Below are positions 1-5,447 of a stretch of 5,889 nucleotides of DNA, in pieces. Within the stretch, counting starts at the first letter, position 1; each line of letters begins with the position of its first letter. Made by a program: the position numbers and the translations under genes. The notes under the pieces were generated by a model that saw nothing but the letters and a program-made list of their open reading frames with translations, did no database searches and had not been told where the DNA came from. The DNA is from Actinomycetota bacterium (GTDB taxonomy: Bacteria > Actinomycetota > Actinomycetes > Streptosporangiales > Streptosporangiaceae), in contig PMST01000629.1 in NCBI GenBank assembly GCA_003168295.1, forward strand, positions 1 to 5,889, given 5' to 3'.

Positions 1-339
1 GACCAGTTGCCGAGGATCAAGGACGTGACCCGCTCGCTGGCGGTGAACCCGGACACGGTGATGAAGGCCTACCGCGAGCTGGAGTTGCGCGGCATCGCGG
101 CCGGCCGCCCCGGCGTCGGCACGTTCATCACGCAGGCACCAGCCGTCGTCGGCCTCAAGCAGATGGCCGCGCTGCAGAAGAAGCTCACCACGTGGCTGGC
201 CGAGGCGGCCGAGAACGGCGTGGACGAGCTCGGCATGAAGGCGCTGTTCACCGCGGCACTGCGGGATTTTAGCGGCGGGGGCGCCGCGTCCCGCCTTCCC
301 GGCCGCGCCGGAGCGCGCCGGGAAGGCGGGGCGGCATGA
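1..339 (+). CDS. GntR-family (YtrA-like) transcriptional regulator, 5' end missing
   Basis: The frame is open from the first base, so the gene begins upstream; 112 codons and a TGA stop are present. The first ~45 residues are the second half of a GntR winged helix-turn-helix: a helix starting LPRIKDVTRSLAV, the recognition helix NPDTVMKAYRELE, and the wing GRPGVGTFIT. After it comes only a short helical stretch (about residues 53-90) and no large effector domain, which is the layout of the small YtrA subfamily, usually around 125 residues. About 20-30 N-terminal residues are therefore probably missing. YtrA-type proteins typically repress their own operon with adjacent ABC transporter genes, and an ATPase gene follows directly with a 4-bp ATGA overlap. 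The last ~20 residues are low-complexity Gly/Ala/Arg, encoded largely by a strong inverted repeat (287-333). The family call is secure; ligand and target are inferred only from context. Confidence 0.9.
   Translation, partial: DQLPRIKDVTRSLAVNPDTVMKAYRELELRGIAAGRPGVGTFITQAPAVVGLKQMAALQKKLTTWLAEAAENGVDELGMKALFTAALRDFSGGGAASRLPGRAGARREGGAA
287..333 (+). promoter_or_regulatory. Large RNA hairpin over the ATPase ribosome-binding region
   Basis: The arms CCCGCCTTCCCGG (290-302) and CCGGGAAGGCGGG (318-330) are perfectly complementary over 13 bp. They extend outward by a T289-G331 wobble and two more pairs (288/332, 287/333). Inside, after bulged C303, 304-308 pair with 313-317 around the tetraloop CGGA. 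The structure ends 2 nt before the ATG at 336. The only purine-rich Shine-Dalgarno candidate for the ATPase (GGGAAGG, 320-326) is buried in its 3' arm. The inferred role is translational coupling: ribosomes finishing the GntR frame, which stops at 339, would open the stem and expose the downstream start. There is no U-tract, so a conventional intrinsic terminator is less likely. The base pairing is seen directly; the function is inference. Confidence 0.6.
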
Positions 340-1211
340 ACGTCATCCAGACGGACGGCCTCGGCCAGCGTTACCGGCAGACCTGGGCCCTGCGAGACTG
401 CCGTCTCACCGTTCCGGCCGGCCACGTGGCTGCCCTGGTCGGACACAATGGCGCGGGCAAGACCACCCTGCTGCGCATCCTGGCTGGTGTAGTGACCCCG
501 ACGGCGGGCACGGCCACCGTACTTGGCTATACACCTGGCAGCCAGCAGGCCCGCGACGCGGTGTCCGCCGTCGACCAGACGGTGCCGCTCTACCGCCACC
601 TGCGGGTCCGCGACCAGGTCGCCGCCGCACGGGAACTCAACGACCAGTGGGACACCGATCTCGCCGTACAACGCCTGTCCTCGTTGAACCTGATGACGTC
701 CGGCAAGGTCGGCAAGCTCTCGGGCGGCCAGCAAGCCCAGCTCGCGCTCACCCTCGCCCTCGCCCGCCGCCCCCGGCTGCTGTTGCTGGACGAGCCGCTG
801 GCCAGCCTGGACCCCCTGGCCCGGCAGGAGGTGCTGGGCTGGCTGATGACCTGCGTGGCCGAGGACGGCCTGTCCGTCGTGTTCTCCTCGCACGTCATCA
901 CGGAACTCGAACGCGTCGCCACGTACCTGGTGGTGCTGTCCCAGGGACAGGTCCAGGTCGCCGCGACGGTCGACAGCCTGCTCGACTCGCATCTGGCGCT
1001 AACCGGCCCGGCCGCCGACGCCGGCCAGCTGGCCGGCCAGGTGCCCGTCATTACCGCCCAGCGGACCGGGCGCCAGGCCCAGGTGCTGGCCAGGACCGAC
1101 ACGGCGCCGCCCGGCTGGGCGGCCCGGCCGGTCACGATGGAGGAACTCGTGCTCGGTTACCTGCGGGAGCCGGCCGCCCGCGTGCTGCCCCCACTGGAGG
1201 CGGCGCGATGA
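336..1211 (+). CDS. ABC transporter ATP-binding protein
   Basis: This 291-residue cytoplasmic ATPase should power the permease encoded immediately downstream. All nucleotide-binding motifs are intact: Walker A GHNGAGKTT (residues 36-44), Q-loop Gln81, signature LSGGQ (128-132), Walker B LLLLDEP (148-154) with catalytic Glu153, D-loop SLD (157-159) and H-loop His186. The NBD fills about residues 1-205. The remaining ~85 residues form the short accessory C-terminal region common in single-NBD ATPases of drug or peptide export type. The start is set by the ATGA overlap with the GntR stop, and the stop overlaps the permease ATG in the same way (1208-1211). The order GntR-ATPase-permease is a common actinobacterial arrangement. 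Substrate and direction of transport cannot be read from the sequence, although export is usual for YtrA-linked systems. An 18-bp palindrome sits inside the C-terminal coding part (1020-1037). Confidence 0.93.
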   Translation: MNVIQTDGLGQRYRQTWALRDCRLTVPAGHVAALVGHNGAGKTTLLRILAGVVTPTAGTATVLGYTPGSQQARDAVSAVDQTVPLYRHLRVRDQVAAARELNDQWDTDLAVQRLSSLNLMTSGKVGKLSGGQQAQLALTLALARRPRLLLLDEPLASLDPLARQEVLGWLMTCVAEDGLSVVFSSHVITELERVATYLVVLSQGQVQVAATVDSLLDSHLALTGPAADAGQLAGQVPVITAQRTGRQAQVLARTDTAPPGWAARPVTMEELVLGYLREPAARVLPPLEAAR

Positions 1212-2239
1212 CCGCGCGGGCCATCAAGGCGATCAGTGTGCCGAGGATGGCGCGGGTCACCTGGTACAAGCACCGGGCCTCGGTACTCGGAATCCCCGGC
1301 ATGTTCCTGCTGGCCGCCGCGCTGCTAGTCCTTGACAGCCTGCTGCAGCGGCACTGGATCAGCTCGCATCACTTCACCTACTGCCTGGCCTACGGGGACA
1401 ACTCCACCTCGAGCCGGTGCCTGACCCAGGACGCGCCGTACCAGCTGGGGGTTTTCGCGGAGTTCGTCAACTACTGGCGGACGGAAGGCACCGTGCTGGC
1501 GGTATTCCTGCTGGCCGCGGCGGCAGGCTTGTTCGCCGGCGTGCCGTGGGTGGCCCGCGAGTTCGAGGGCGGCGGCTTCCGGTTCACCTGGACCCAGAGC
1601 GTCAGTCCGCGTCGCTGGCTGCTCGGCACGTTCGGACCACTCACCCTGCTCGCCGCGGCAACCGCCGTGATCTGCGGTGTCGCCGCGCACTGGTGGTTCC
1701 AGGTGGCGCAGTTCCGGCTTGACGGCGGAACCACCCCGTGGGGCTGGGAATCAATCGAAATGACCCCGCTGTCCATGGTGAGCTGGACGCTGCTGGCGAT
1801 GGCGCTCGCCCTGCTGCTCGGCGTGACGATCCGCCGCGTGCTGCCGGCCATGATCACTTTCGCCGTGATCTTCGGCGGGTGCCTGGTGCTCGCCCGGACC
1901 TGGCTGTCCACGTTCCTGTTCAGCGTCGGCGACATCCCGTTGCGGGTCAACTACGTCAACCCCGTGTACCCCAGCGGCAGCTACGTCGCGCAGACGTGGT
2001 TCGCCCGTCCGGGCGGCCCCAAGCTCAGCCCGATGACCCTGTACGCGCAGCTGCTCAACGTCCCGCAGCCGCAGCAGGCTCGCTGGCTCGCGCAGCATCA
2101 TCTCACCGAATGGATCGCCTACCAGCCGCACAGTCACCTGGTCTGGCTCGCGCTCGCCCGCAACGGCATCCTCGTCGCGGTCGCCGCCCTCGCCGTCCTC
2201 GCCTCGGTCTGGTGGCTCCGCAAGCACCCGGCCGAATAG
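1208..2239 (+). CDS. ABC transporter permease, six membrane segments
   Basis: The protein has 343 residues with the start at the ATGA overlap with the ATPase gene; the same frame is open further upstream, but that part lies antisense-free inside the ATPase gene and is a reading-frame shadow. Hydrophobic segments lie at about 27-47, 93-115, 137-162, 189-208, 213-239 and 311-336. Basic residues in the N-terminus (RVTWYKHR), after TM4 (Arg209-Arg210) and at the C-terminus (RKH) favour both ends inside. The loop between TM2 and TM3 contains AREFEGGGFRFTWTQSVSPRRW-type residues (about 116-137). I recognise this stretch from actinobacterial permeases paired with GntR/ATPase genes; it is a likely coupling segment to the ATPase. 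Two large external loops stand out: residues 48-92 with Cys59 and Cys71, which could form a disulfide, and 240-310. With one permease and one ATPase gene, the transporter is probably a dimer of each. Substrate unknown. Confidence 0.85.
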   Translation: MTARAIKAISVPRMARVTWYKHRASVLGIPGMFLLAAALLVLDSLLQRHWISSHHFTYCLAYGDNSTSSRCLTQDAPYQLGVFAEFVNYWRTEGTVLAVFLLAAAAGLFAGVPWVAREFEGGGFRFTWTQSVSPRRWLLGTFGPLTLLAAATAVICGVAAHWWFQVAQFRLDGGTTPWGWESIEMTPLSMVSWTLLAMALALLLGVTIRRVLPAMITFAVIFGGCLVLARTWLSTFLFSVGDIPLRVNYVNPVYPSGSYVAQTWFARPGGPKLSPMTLYAQLLNVPQPQQARWLAQHHLTEWIAYQPHSHLVWLALARNGILVAVAALAVLASVWWLRKHPAE

Positions 2240-2248
2240 GCGGCCTGG
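2227..2248. terminator. Possible bidirectional GC-rich stem between convergent genes
   Basis: GGCCG (2230-2234) and CGGCC (2241-2245) pair around a 6-nt loop that holds the permease TAG. Two more C-G pairs (2227/2248 and 2228/2247) lie beyond one mismatch. It sits exactly where the permease (ends 2239) meets the convergent IclR gene (ends 2251). There is no T-tract on either side, and short GC stems are common in such DNA, so termination is only a position-based guess. Confidence 0.3.
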
Positions 2249-2250
2249 CG

Positions 2251-3045
2251 TCAGCCCAGCAGGTCGCCGAGTTCGGTCGCGACGCTCTGCAGGGCGGTCG
2301 CGAACCGGTTCTTGGCCGCGGCCGTCATGCGGCTCACCGGAACGGAGACGTTGATGGCGTAGCGCGCGTCGCCGTGAGCCGGGACCGGAACAGCCACCGA
2401 CGCCACGCCGTCCTCGTTCTCCTCGGCGCTGGTCGCGTAGCCGCGCCGCCGGATCCGGTCCAGGTCCACTTCGAGTTCCGTGCGTGTCGCGATGGAGTTC
2501 TTGGTCATCGTGTCGAGCCGCTCATCGGGGAACAGCTTGTGCAGTTCCTCGGCGGAGAGCTCGCTGAGCATCGCTTTGCCCGTCGAGGTGCAGTTGGCCG
2601 GCATCACCTGGCCGGCCCGCGATATGACGCGTACCGTCTGGGTCCCCTCGATCGAGTCGATGAAGTTGACCGTCCGGCCTTCCAGGCGGCCCAGGGTGAT
2701 GGTCTCGTTGAGATCGACGTTGAGCTTCTCGAGCACCGGGCGGGCCCGCGCCCGGGCGTCGCTGCGCCGGTTGATCGAGGCAGCGATAACGGTCAGGGCC
2801 ACCCCAGGAGCGTAGGCCTTGGTCGCCGGATCCTGCCGGACGAACCCGCGGTACTGCAGCATGGCCAGCAGCCGGTGCGCGGTCGAAGCGGCGACGCCGA
2901 GGTAGCCGCTGGCATCGGTGAGCCGGACGACCGGTTGCTCGGAGAACAGCAGCAGCAGCTTTAGGGCGTTGTCTACCGACTCGATCGGATACTGCGGGGG
3001 AGTCGCGGAGTCCGGACCCGCCGCCCGGGTCCTAGGCTTCGCCAT
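2251..3045 (-). CDS. IclR-family transcriptional regulator
   Basis: The 264-residue length is typical for the family. The N-terminal winged helix-turn-helix (about 20-80) begins IESVDNALKLLLLFSE, with the recognition helix in VAASTAHRLLAML (51-63) and the wing ending TKAYAPG. The C-terminal IclR effector-binding domain (about 85-262) shows the family landmarks CTSTGKAMLSEL (151-162) and GYATSAEENEDGVASVAVP (202-220). IclR proteins bind small, often aromatic, acids and repress or activate nearby catabolic genes. Here the gene lies downstream of an SDR on the same strand (79-bp gap) and beside a divergent ring-hydroxylating oxygenase. It probably controls those genes and, if co-transcribed with the SDR, itself. 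The ATG at 3043-3045 has no good Shine-Dalgarno; TAGGCT 6 nt before it could be a -10 for a leaderless transcript, but no -35 matches. Family secure; target and ligand inferred. Confidence 0.95.
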   Translation of the reverse strand: MAKPRTRAAGPDSATPPQYPIESVDNALKLLLLFSEQPVVRLTDASGYLGVAASTAHRLLAMLQYRGFVRQDPATKAYAPGVALTVIAASINRRSDARARARPVLEKLNVDLNETITLGRLEGRTVNFIDSIEGTQTVRVISRAGQVMPANCTSTGKAMLSELSAEELHKLFPDERLDTMTKNSIATRTELEVDLDRIRRRGYATSAEENEDGVASVAVPVPAHGDARYAINVSVPVSRMTAAAKNRFATALQSVATELGDLLG

Positions 3046-3124
3046 TTGTCCAGCCTATCTGGTGGTCGGCACCGGGCGCCGGCTCGCTGGCCCGCATCGG
3101 GATGCCGAGTAGCTCTGCTGACAT
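3032..3124 (-). other. Candidate 30-codon small ORF bridging the SDR and IclR genes
   Basis: Directly after the SDR stop, TAAATG gives an ATG (3122-3124) that opens a 30-codon frame beginning MSAELLGIPMRASEP and ending at TAG (3032-3034), 14 nt inside the IclR gene in a different frame. The frame fills the whole SDR-IclR gap. It could be a coupling leader that carries ribosomes from the SDR to the poorly equipped IclR start, a decayed gene remnant, or chance. No clear Shine-Dalgarno precedes it. I do not recognise the peptide with confidence. Confidence 0.22.
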
Positions 3125-3895
3125 TTAGCTGGCGAGCTTGCCGCCGTCGATCACCAGCACCTGACCGGTCATGTAGGACGCCTCGTCGCTGGCCACGAAC
3201 AGCACCGCGTTGGCGATGTCGCTCGGCTCACCATGGCGGCCGACGTGGATCCGCTGCATCATCGGGCCCACGTGGTCAGGGTTGGCGAAGACCGGCGCGG
3301 TCGCCGGGGTGTTGATCAGGCCTGGACTGACGGCATTGCAGCGGATCCCGGACGGACCGTAGTCGACGGCGATCGAGCGGGTCAGCGCCAGCACGCCGCC
3401 CTTCGCCGCGGTGTAGGCGGCGAAGGCCGGACCAGAGGCATGAGCTGCCGTGGAGGTCGTGTTGACGATGACGCCGCCGCCGGCCGCGGTCATCTGCGGG
3501 ATCGCGAACTTGCAGCCGAGGAAGACACCGGTCAGCGTCACGGCGATGGTCCTGTTCCACTGCTCGAGCGTGGTCTGGGTCAGCGTGGTGCTCAGCGGCG
3601 CCCAGTACGCGTTGTTGTGCAGCACGTCCAGCCGGCCGTATGCCGCTATCGTCTCGGTGATCATCGATTCGACCGCGGCCGGATCCGATACGTCAGTCAC
3701 CGAGTCCCTGGCGTCGCCGCCCTCGGCCTGGATCAGCGAGACGGTGTGCTCGGCCCCCTCGGCGTCGATGTCGGCGACGACGACACGGCCTCCTTCGCGA
3801 GCGAACTGAACGGCCGTCTGCCGGCCGATGCCGGACCCGGCGCCGGTGACGATGACCGCCCTGCCCTCGAACCTCGTGCCGCCGCGTTCACCCAT
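3125..3895 (-). CDS. Short-chain dehydrogenase/reductase (SDR), candidate dihydrodiol or alcohol dehydrogenase
   Basis: The protein is a 256-residue classical SDR, a soluble NAD(P)-dependent oxidoreductase. The Rossmann glycine motif TGAGSGIG spans 17-24. Asp42 at the end of the second strand (VVVADID) favours NAD over NADP. Catalytic Ser148 (VNTTS) and Tyr161/Lys165 (YTAAK) are present, followed by the PG motif (191-192) and the C-terminal TGQVLVIDGG. Two usual residues differ: NNAG is NNAY (Tyr97), and the Asn of the catalytic tetrad (usual NLTG) is Thr120 in VTLTG. The frame is open up to 4174, but the ATG at 3893-3895 is chosen because it gives the normal SDR N-terminus, 16 residues before the glycine motif; extra codons upstream would cross the divergent promoter region. 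Its Shine-Dalgarno is weak (GGCGGCGGA). Divergent pairing with a ring-hydroxylating dioxygenase suggests oxidation of the cis-diol or a related alcohol. This is inference; the substrate is not visible. Confidence 0.9.
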   Translation of the reverse strand: MGERGGTRFEGRAVIVTGAGSGIGRQTAVQFAREGGRVVVADIDAEGAEHTVSLIQAEGGDARDSVTDVSDPAAVESMITETIAAYGRLDVLHNNAYWAPLSTTLTQTTLEQWNRTIAVTLTGVFLGCKFAIPQMTAAGGGVIVNTTSTAAHASGPAFAAYTAAKGGVLALTRSIAVDYGPSGIRCNAVSPGLINTPATAPVFANPDHVGPMMQRIHVGRHGEPSDIANAVLFVASDEASYMTGQVLVIDGGKLAS

Positions 3896-3918
3896 CGGAC
3901 ATCCGCCGCCGATCCTGT

Positions 3919-3943
3919 TTCTGCTAGGCAGATAGTGATTCTG
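3919..3943 (-). promoter_or_regulatory. Predicted IclR-type operator A, SDR side
   Basis: On the minus strand this reads CAGAA-N5-ATCTG-N5-CAGAA, three five-base half-sites centred at 3941, 3931 and 3921, exactly 10 bp apart. On the plus strand, TCTGC-TAG-GCAGA (3920-3932) is a perfect palindrome within it. It ends 23 nt before the SDR start and lies just downstream of a plausible -10. The same arrangement recurs in the opposite direction at 4033-4057. Binding by the adjacent IclR protein is inferred. Confidence 0.5.
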
Positions 3944-3944
3944 T

Positions 3945-3973
3945 ACAGTAACCGCCGCCAGCGGCCCCGGCAA
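3945..3973 (-). promoter_or_regulatory. Possible SDR promoter
   Basis: Minus-strand TTGCCG (3968-3973) and TACTGT (3945-3950) are separated by 17 bp and resemble -35 and -10 boxes of a housekeeping sigma factor. The predicted transcription start (about 3938) falls inside operator A, so a bound regulator would be expected to block initiation. Box matches are only partial. Confidence 0.35.
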
Positions 3974-4014
3974 GATGCGTGCCGGACTTTCCCCGCGACC
4001 GTGACCACCGGCGC

Positions 4015-4044
4015 TAGACTTTTTCTTTAAATCAGAAATAAGTT
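4015..4044 (+). promoter_or_regulatory. Possible dioxygenase promoter in a local A+T-rich patch
   Basis: TAGACT (4015-4020) and TAAGTT (4039-4044), 18 bp apart, are partial matches to -35 and -10 boxes. They lie in the only clearly A+T-rich stretch of the window (about 4015-4055). The -10 overlaps operator B. Alternative -10 boxes are TATACG (4049-4054) and TATGTT (4065-4070); the exact start cannot be decided by eye. Confidence 0.35.
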
Positions 4045-4057
4045 CTGATATACGGAA
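4033..4057 (+). promoter_or_regulatory. Predicted IclR-type operator B, dioxygenase side
   Basis: The sequence is CAGAA-N5-TTCTG-N5-CGGAA with half-site centres at 4035, 4045 and 4055, exactly 10 bp apart. The first two half-sites form a perfect 7-bp-arm palindrome, ATCAGAA-N5-TTCTGAT (4031-4049). The second and third also form GTTC-N9-GAAC (4042-4058). It ends 28 nt before the dioxygenase alpha ATG and mirrors operator A. The layout resembles the three-repeat site known for PcaU of the IclR family. Protein binding is inferred. Confidence 0.55.
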
Positions 4058-4075
4058 CGCCAGGTATGTTACCAA

Positions 4076-4081
4076 GGGAGG
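4076..4081 (+). promoter_or_regulatory. Strong Shine-Dalgarno of the dioxygenase alpha gene
   Basis: GGGAGG lies 4 nt before the ATG at 4086 and fixes the start of the oxygenase alpha subunit. It is the best ribosome-binding site in the window, unlike the weak sites of the SDR and IclR genes, and suggests high expression of the oxygenase. Confidence 0.75.
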
Positions 4082-4085
4082 CTGG

Positions 4086-5447
4086 ATGACAGCCAACGGT
4101 GCCGGCGGCTCAGCCGAGGCCGCCGTGGCCGGCATTGTCGGCAATGTCCGCAACGGGATGATCCCGGCGCACATCTACAACGACCGTGCTGTCTTCGAAC
4201 TGGAAGCCGAGAGAGTCTTCGGGCGGTCCTGGATATTTGCCGGCCATGAGTCGGAGATCCCGGCGCCCGGCGATTATGTCGTCCGGCGCGTGCTCAAGGA
4301 TTCATTCATCGTGGTCAGGGACGAAGCGGGCCAGGTCCGGGCTCATTTCAACATGTGCCTGCACCGGGGCATGCAGGTGTGCCGGGCCGAGATGGGCAAT
4401 GCGTCGCACTTTCGCTGCCCGTATCACGGCTGGTCCTACCGCAACGACGGCCGGCTTGTCGGGCTGCCGTTCCACCAGGACGCCTACGGCGGCGAGGCGG
4501 GCTTCCGGCGCAAGAGCCAGCGCCTGCTGCCGGCCCCGAAGCTGGACACCTACAACGGGCTCATTTTCATCTGCCTGGATCCCGATGCCGAACCGCTGCC
4601 GGATTTCCTCGGCGACTTCCGCTTCTACCTGGACTACTACACCAAGCAGAGCGCGGCCGGGATCGAGTTGCGCGGCCCGCAGCGCTGGCGGATCAAGGCC
4701 AACTGGAAGATCGGCGCCGAGAACTTCGCCGGCGACATGTACCACACGCCGCAAACGCATGCCAGCGTGGTGGAGATCGGGCTGTTCCGGGAGCCGAGGG
4801 CCGAGAAGCGCAAGGACGGTGCCACCTACTGGACCGGCAGCGCCGGCGGCACCACGTACAAGCTGCCGCCGGGAGGCTTTGACGAGCGGATGCGCTATGT
4901 CGGCTACCCCGACCAGATGATCGAGCAGATGAAGCAGTCCTGGTCGGCCGACCAGCAGCGGGTCATCGGCGCGGACGGCTTCATGATCTCCGCCGCCTCG
5001 TTGTACCCGAACATGAGCTTCGTGCACAACTGGCCGCGCGTTGGCACGTCCGAGGACGTTCTCCCGTTCATCTCGATCCGGCAGTGGCAGCCGGTGAGCG
5101 AGAACGAGACCGAGGTGCTGTCCTGGTTCGCGGTCGACGCCGGCGCGCCGGAGGAGTTCAAGAAGCTGTCCTATAAGGCCTACCTGATGTGCTTCGGCAT
5201 CTCCGGCATGTTCGAGCAGGACGACGTCGAGAACTGGGTATCGCTGACCAGCACGGCGGCCGGCTCACTGGCCAGGCGGCTGCTGCTCAACAGCCGGATG
5301 GGCTTGCTGGAGGACGGCACGGAGGTCGTCACCGCCCTTTCCGCCGCGCAGTTCGCCGGCCCCGGCAGTGCCCGGGTCGGCTACAGCGAGCACAACCAGC
5401 GCGCGCTGCTGAACCGGTGGGCCAGCGACATGGAGGTGCCGGCATGA
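4086..5447 (+). CDS. Rieske ring-hydroxylating dioxygenase, alpha (large) subunit
   Basis: This 453-residue protein has the usual length and both metal centres of the catalytic subunit of Rieske non-heme iron oxygenases, which add both atoms of O2 to an aromatic ring to form a cis-dihydrodiol. The N-terminal Rieske domain has Cys91-x-His93-x17-Cys111-x2-His114, ligands of the [2Fe-2S] cluster. The catalytic domain has ENFAGDMYHTPQTH, giving His220 and His225 as iron ligands and Asp217 as the bridge between the centres. The third ligand is expected in FEQDDVENW (Asp379 or Asp380). Nothing looks truncated. The stop overlaps the beta-subunit ATG (ATGA, 5444-5447), fitting an alpha/beta hexamer. 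The enzyme needs electrons from a ferredoxin and reductase not present here. Substrate class cannot be assigned with confidence; benzoate-, phenylpropionate- or biphenyl-type families share these motifs. Confidence 0.96.
   Translation: MTANGAGGSAEAAVAGIVGNVRNGMIPAHIYNDRAVFELEAERVFGRSWIFAGHESEIPAPGDYVVRRVLKDSFIVVRDEAGQVRAHFNMCLHRGMQVCRAEMGNASHFRCPYHGWSYRNDGRLVGLPFHQDAYGGEAGFRRKSQRLLPAPKLDTYNGLIFICLDPDAEPLPDFLGDFRFYLDYYTKQSAAGIELRGPQRWRIKANWKIGAENFAGDMYHTPQTHASVVEIGLFREPRAEKRKDGATYWTGSAGGTTYKLPPGGFDERMRYVGYPDQMIEQMKQSWSADQQRVIGADGFMISAASLYPNMSFVHNWPRVGTSEDVLPFISIRQWQPVSENETEVLSWFAVDAGAPEEFKKLSYKAYLMCFGISGMFEQDDVENWVSLTSTAAGSLARRLLLNSRMGLLEDGTEVVTALSAAQFAGPGSARVGYSEHNQRALLNRWASDMEVPA

Noticed and set aside
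69..992. Minus-strand open frame opposite the GntR and ATPase genes
   Set aside because: It is antisense to genes with intact family motifs, and the translated sequence is low-complexity with no family features.
647..1207. Upstream extension of the permease frame inside the ATPase gene
   Set aside because: The translation is Arg/Pro/Gly-rich without membrane segments; the ATGA overlap at 1208 gives the natural start.
1738..2964. Long plus-strand open frame spanning the permease end and the antisense of the IclR gene
   Set aside because: It overlaps two well-supported genes, its translation is Arg/Pro/Gly/Ala-rich with no recognisable domain, and it is explained by high GC content removing stop codons.
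3098..3109. Small inverted repeat in the SDR-IclR gap as a terminator
   Set aside because: The 5-bp arms have only a 2-nt loop and no T-tract, so it is not credible as a terminator; read-through from the SDR to IclR is more likely.
3941..3948. CTGTACAG 8-bp palindrome as a separate operator
   Set aside because: It overlaps the end of operator A and the possible -10 box and is short; it may extend the regulatory site, but I cannot support it as an independent element.
4063..4073. GGTA-TGT-TACC stem as an RNA switch before the dioxygenase ribosome-binding site
   Set aside because: A 4-bp stem with a 3-nt loop is too weak to form a stable RNA structure; mentioned only as part of the promoter ambiguity.
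3896..4174. N-terminal extension of the SDR by 93 codons
   Set aside because: It would cross the divergent promoter and overlap the 5' end of the dioxygenase gene; the SDR core normally starts near the ATG at 3895.
4302..5027. Minus-strand open frame opposite the dioxygenase alpha gene
   Set aside because: It is a shadow of a gene with complete Rieske and iron-site motifs, with no recognisable domain of its own.
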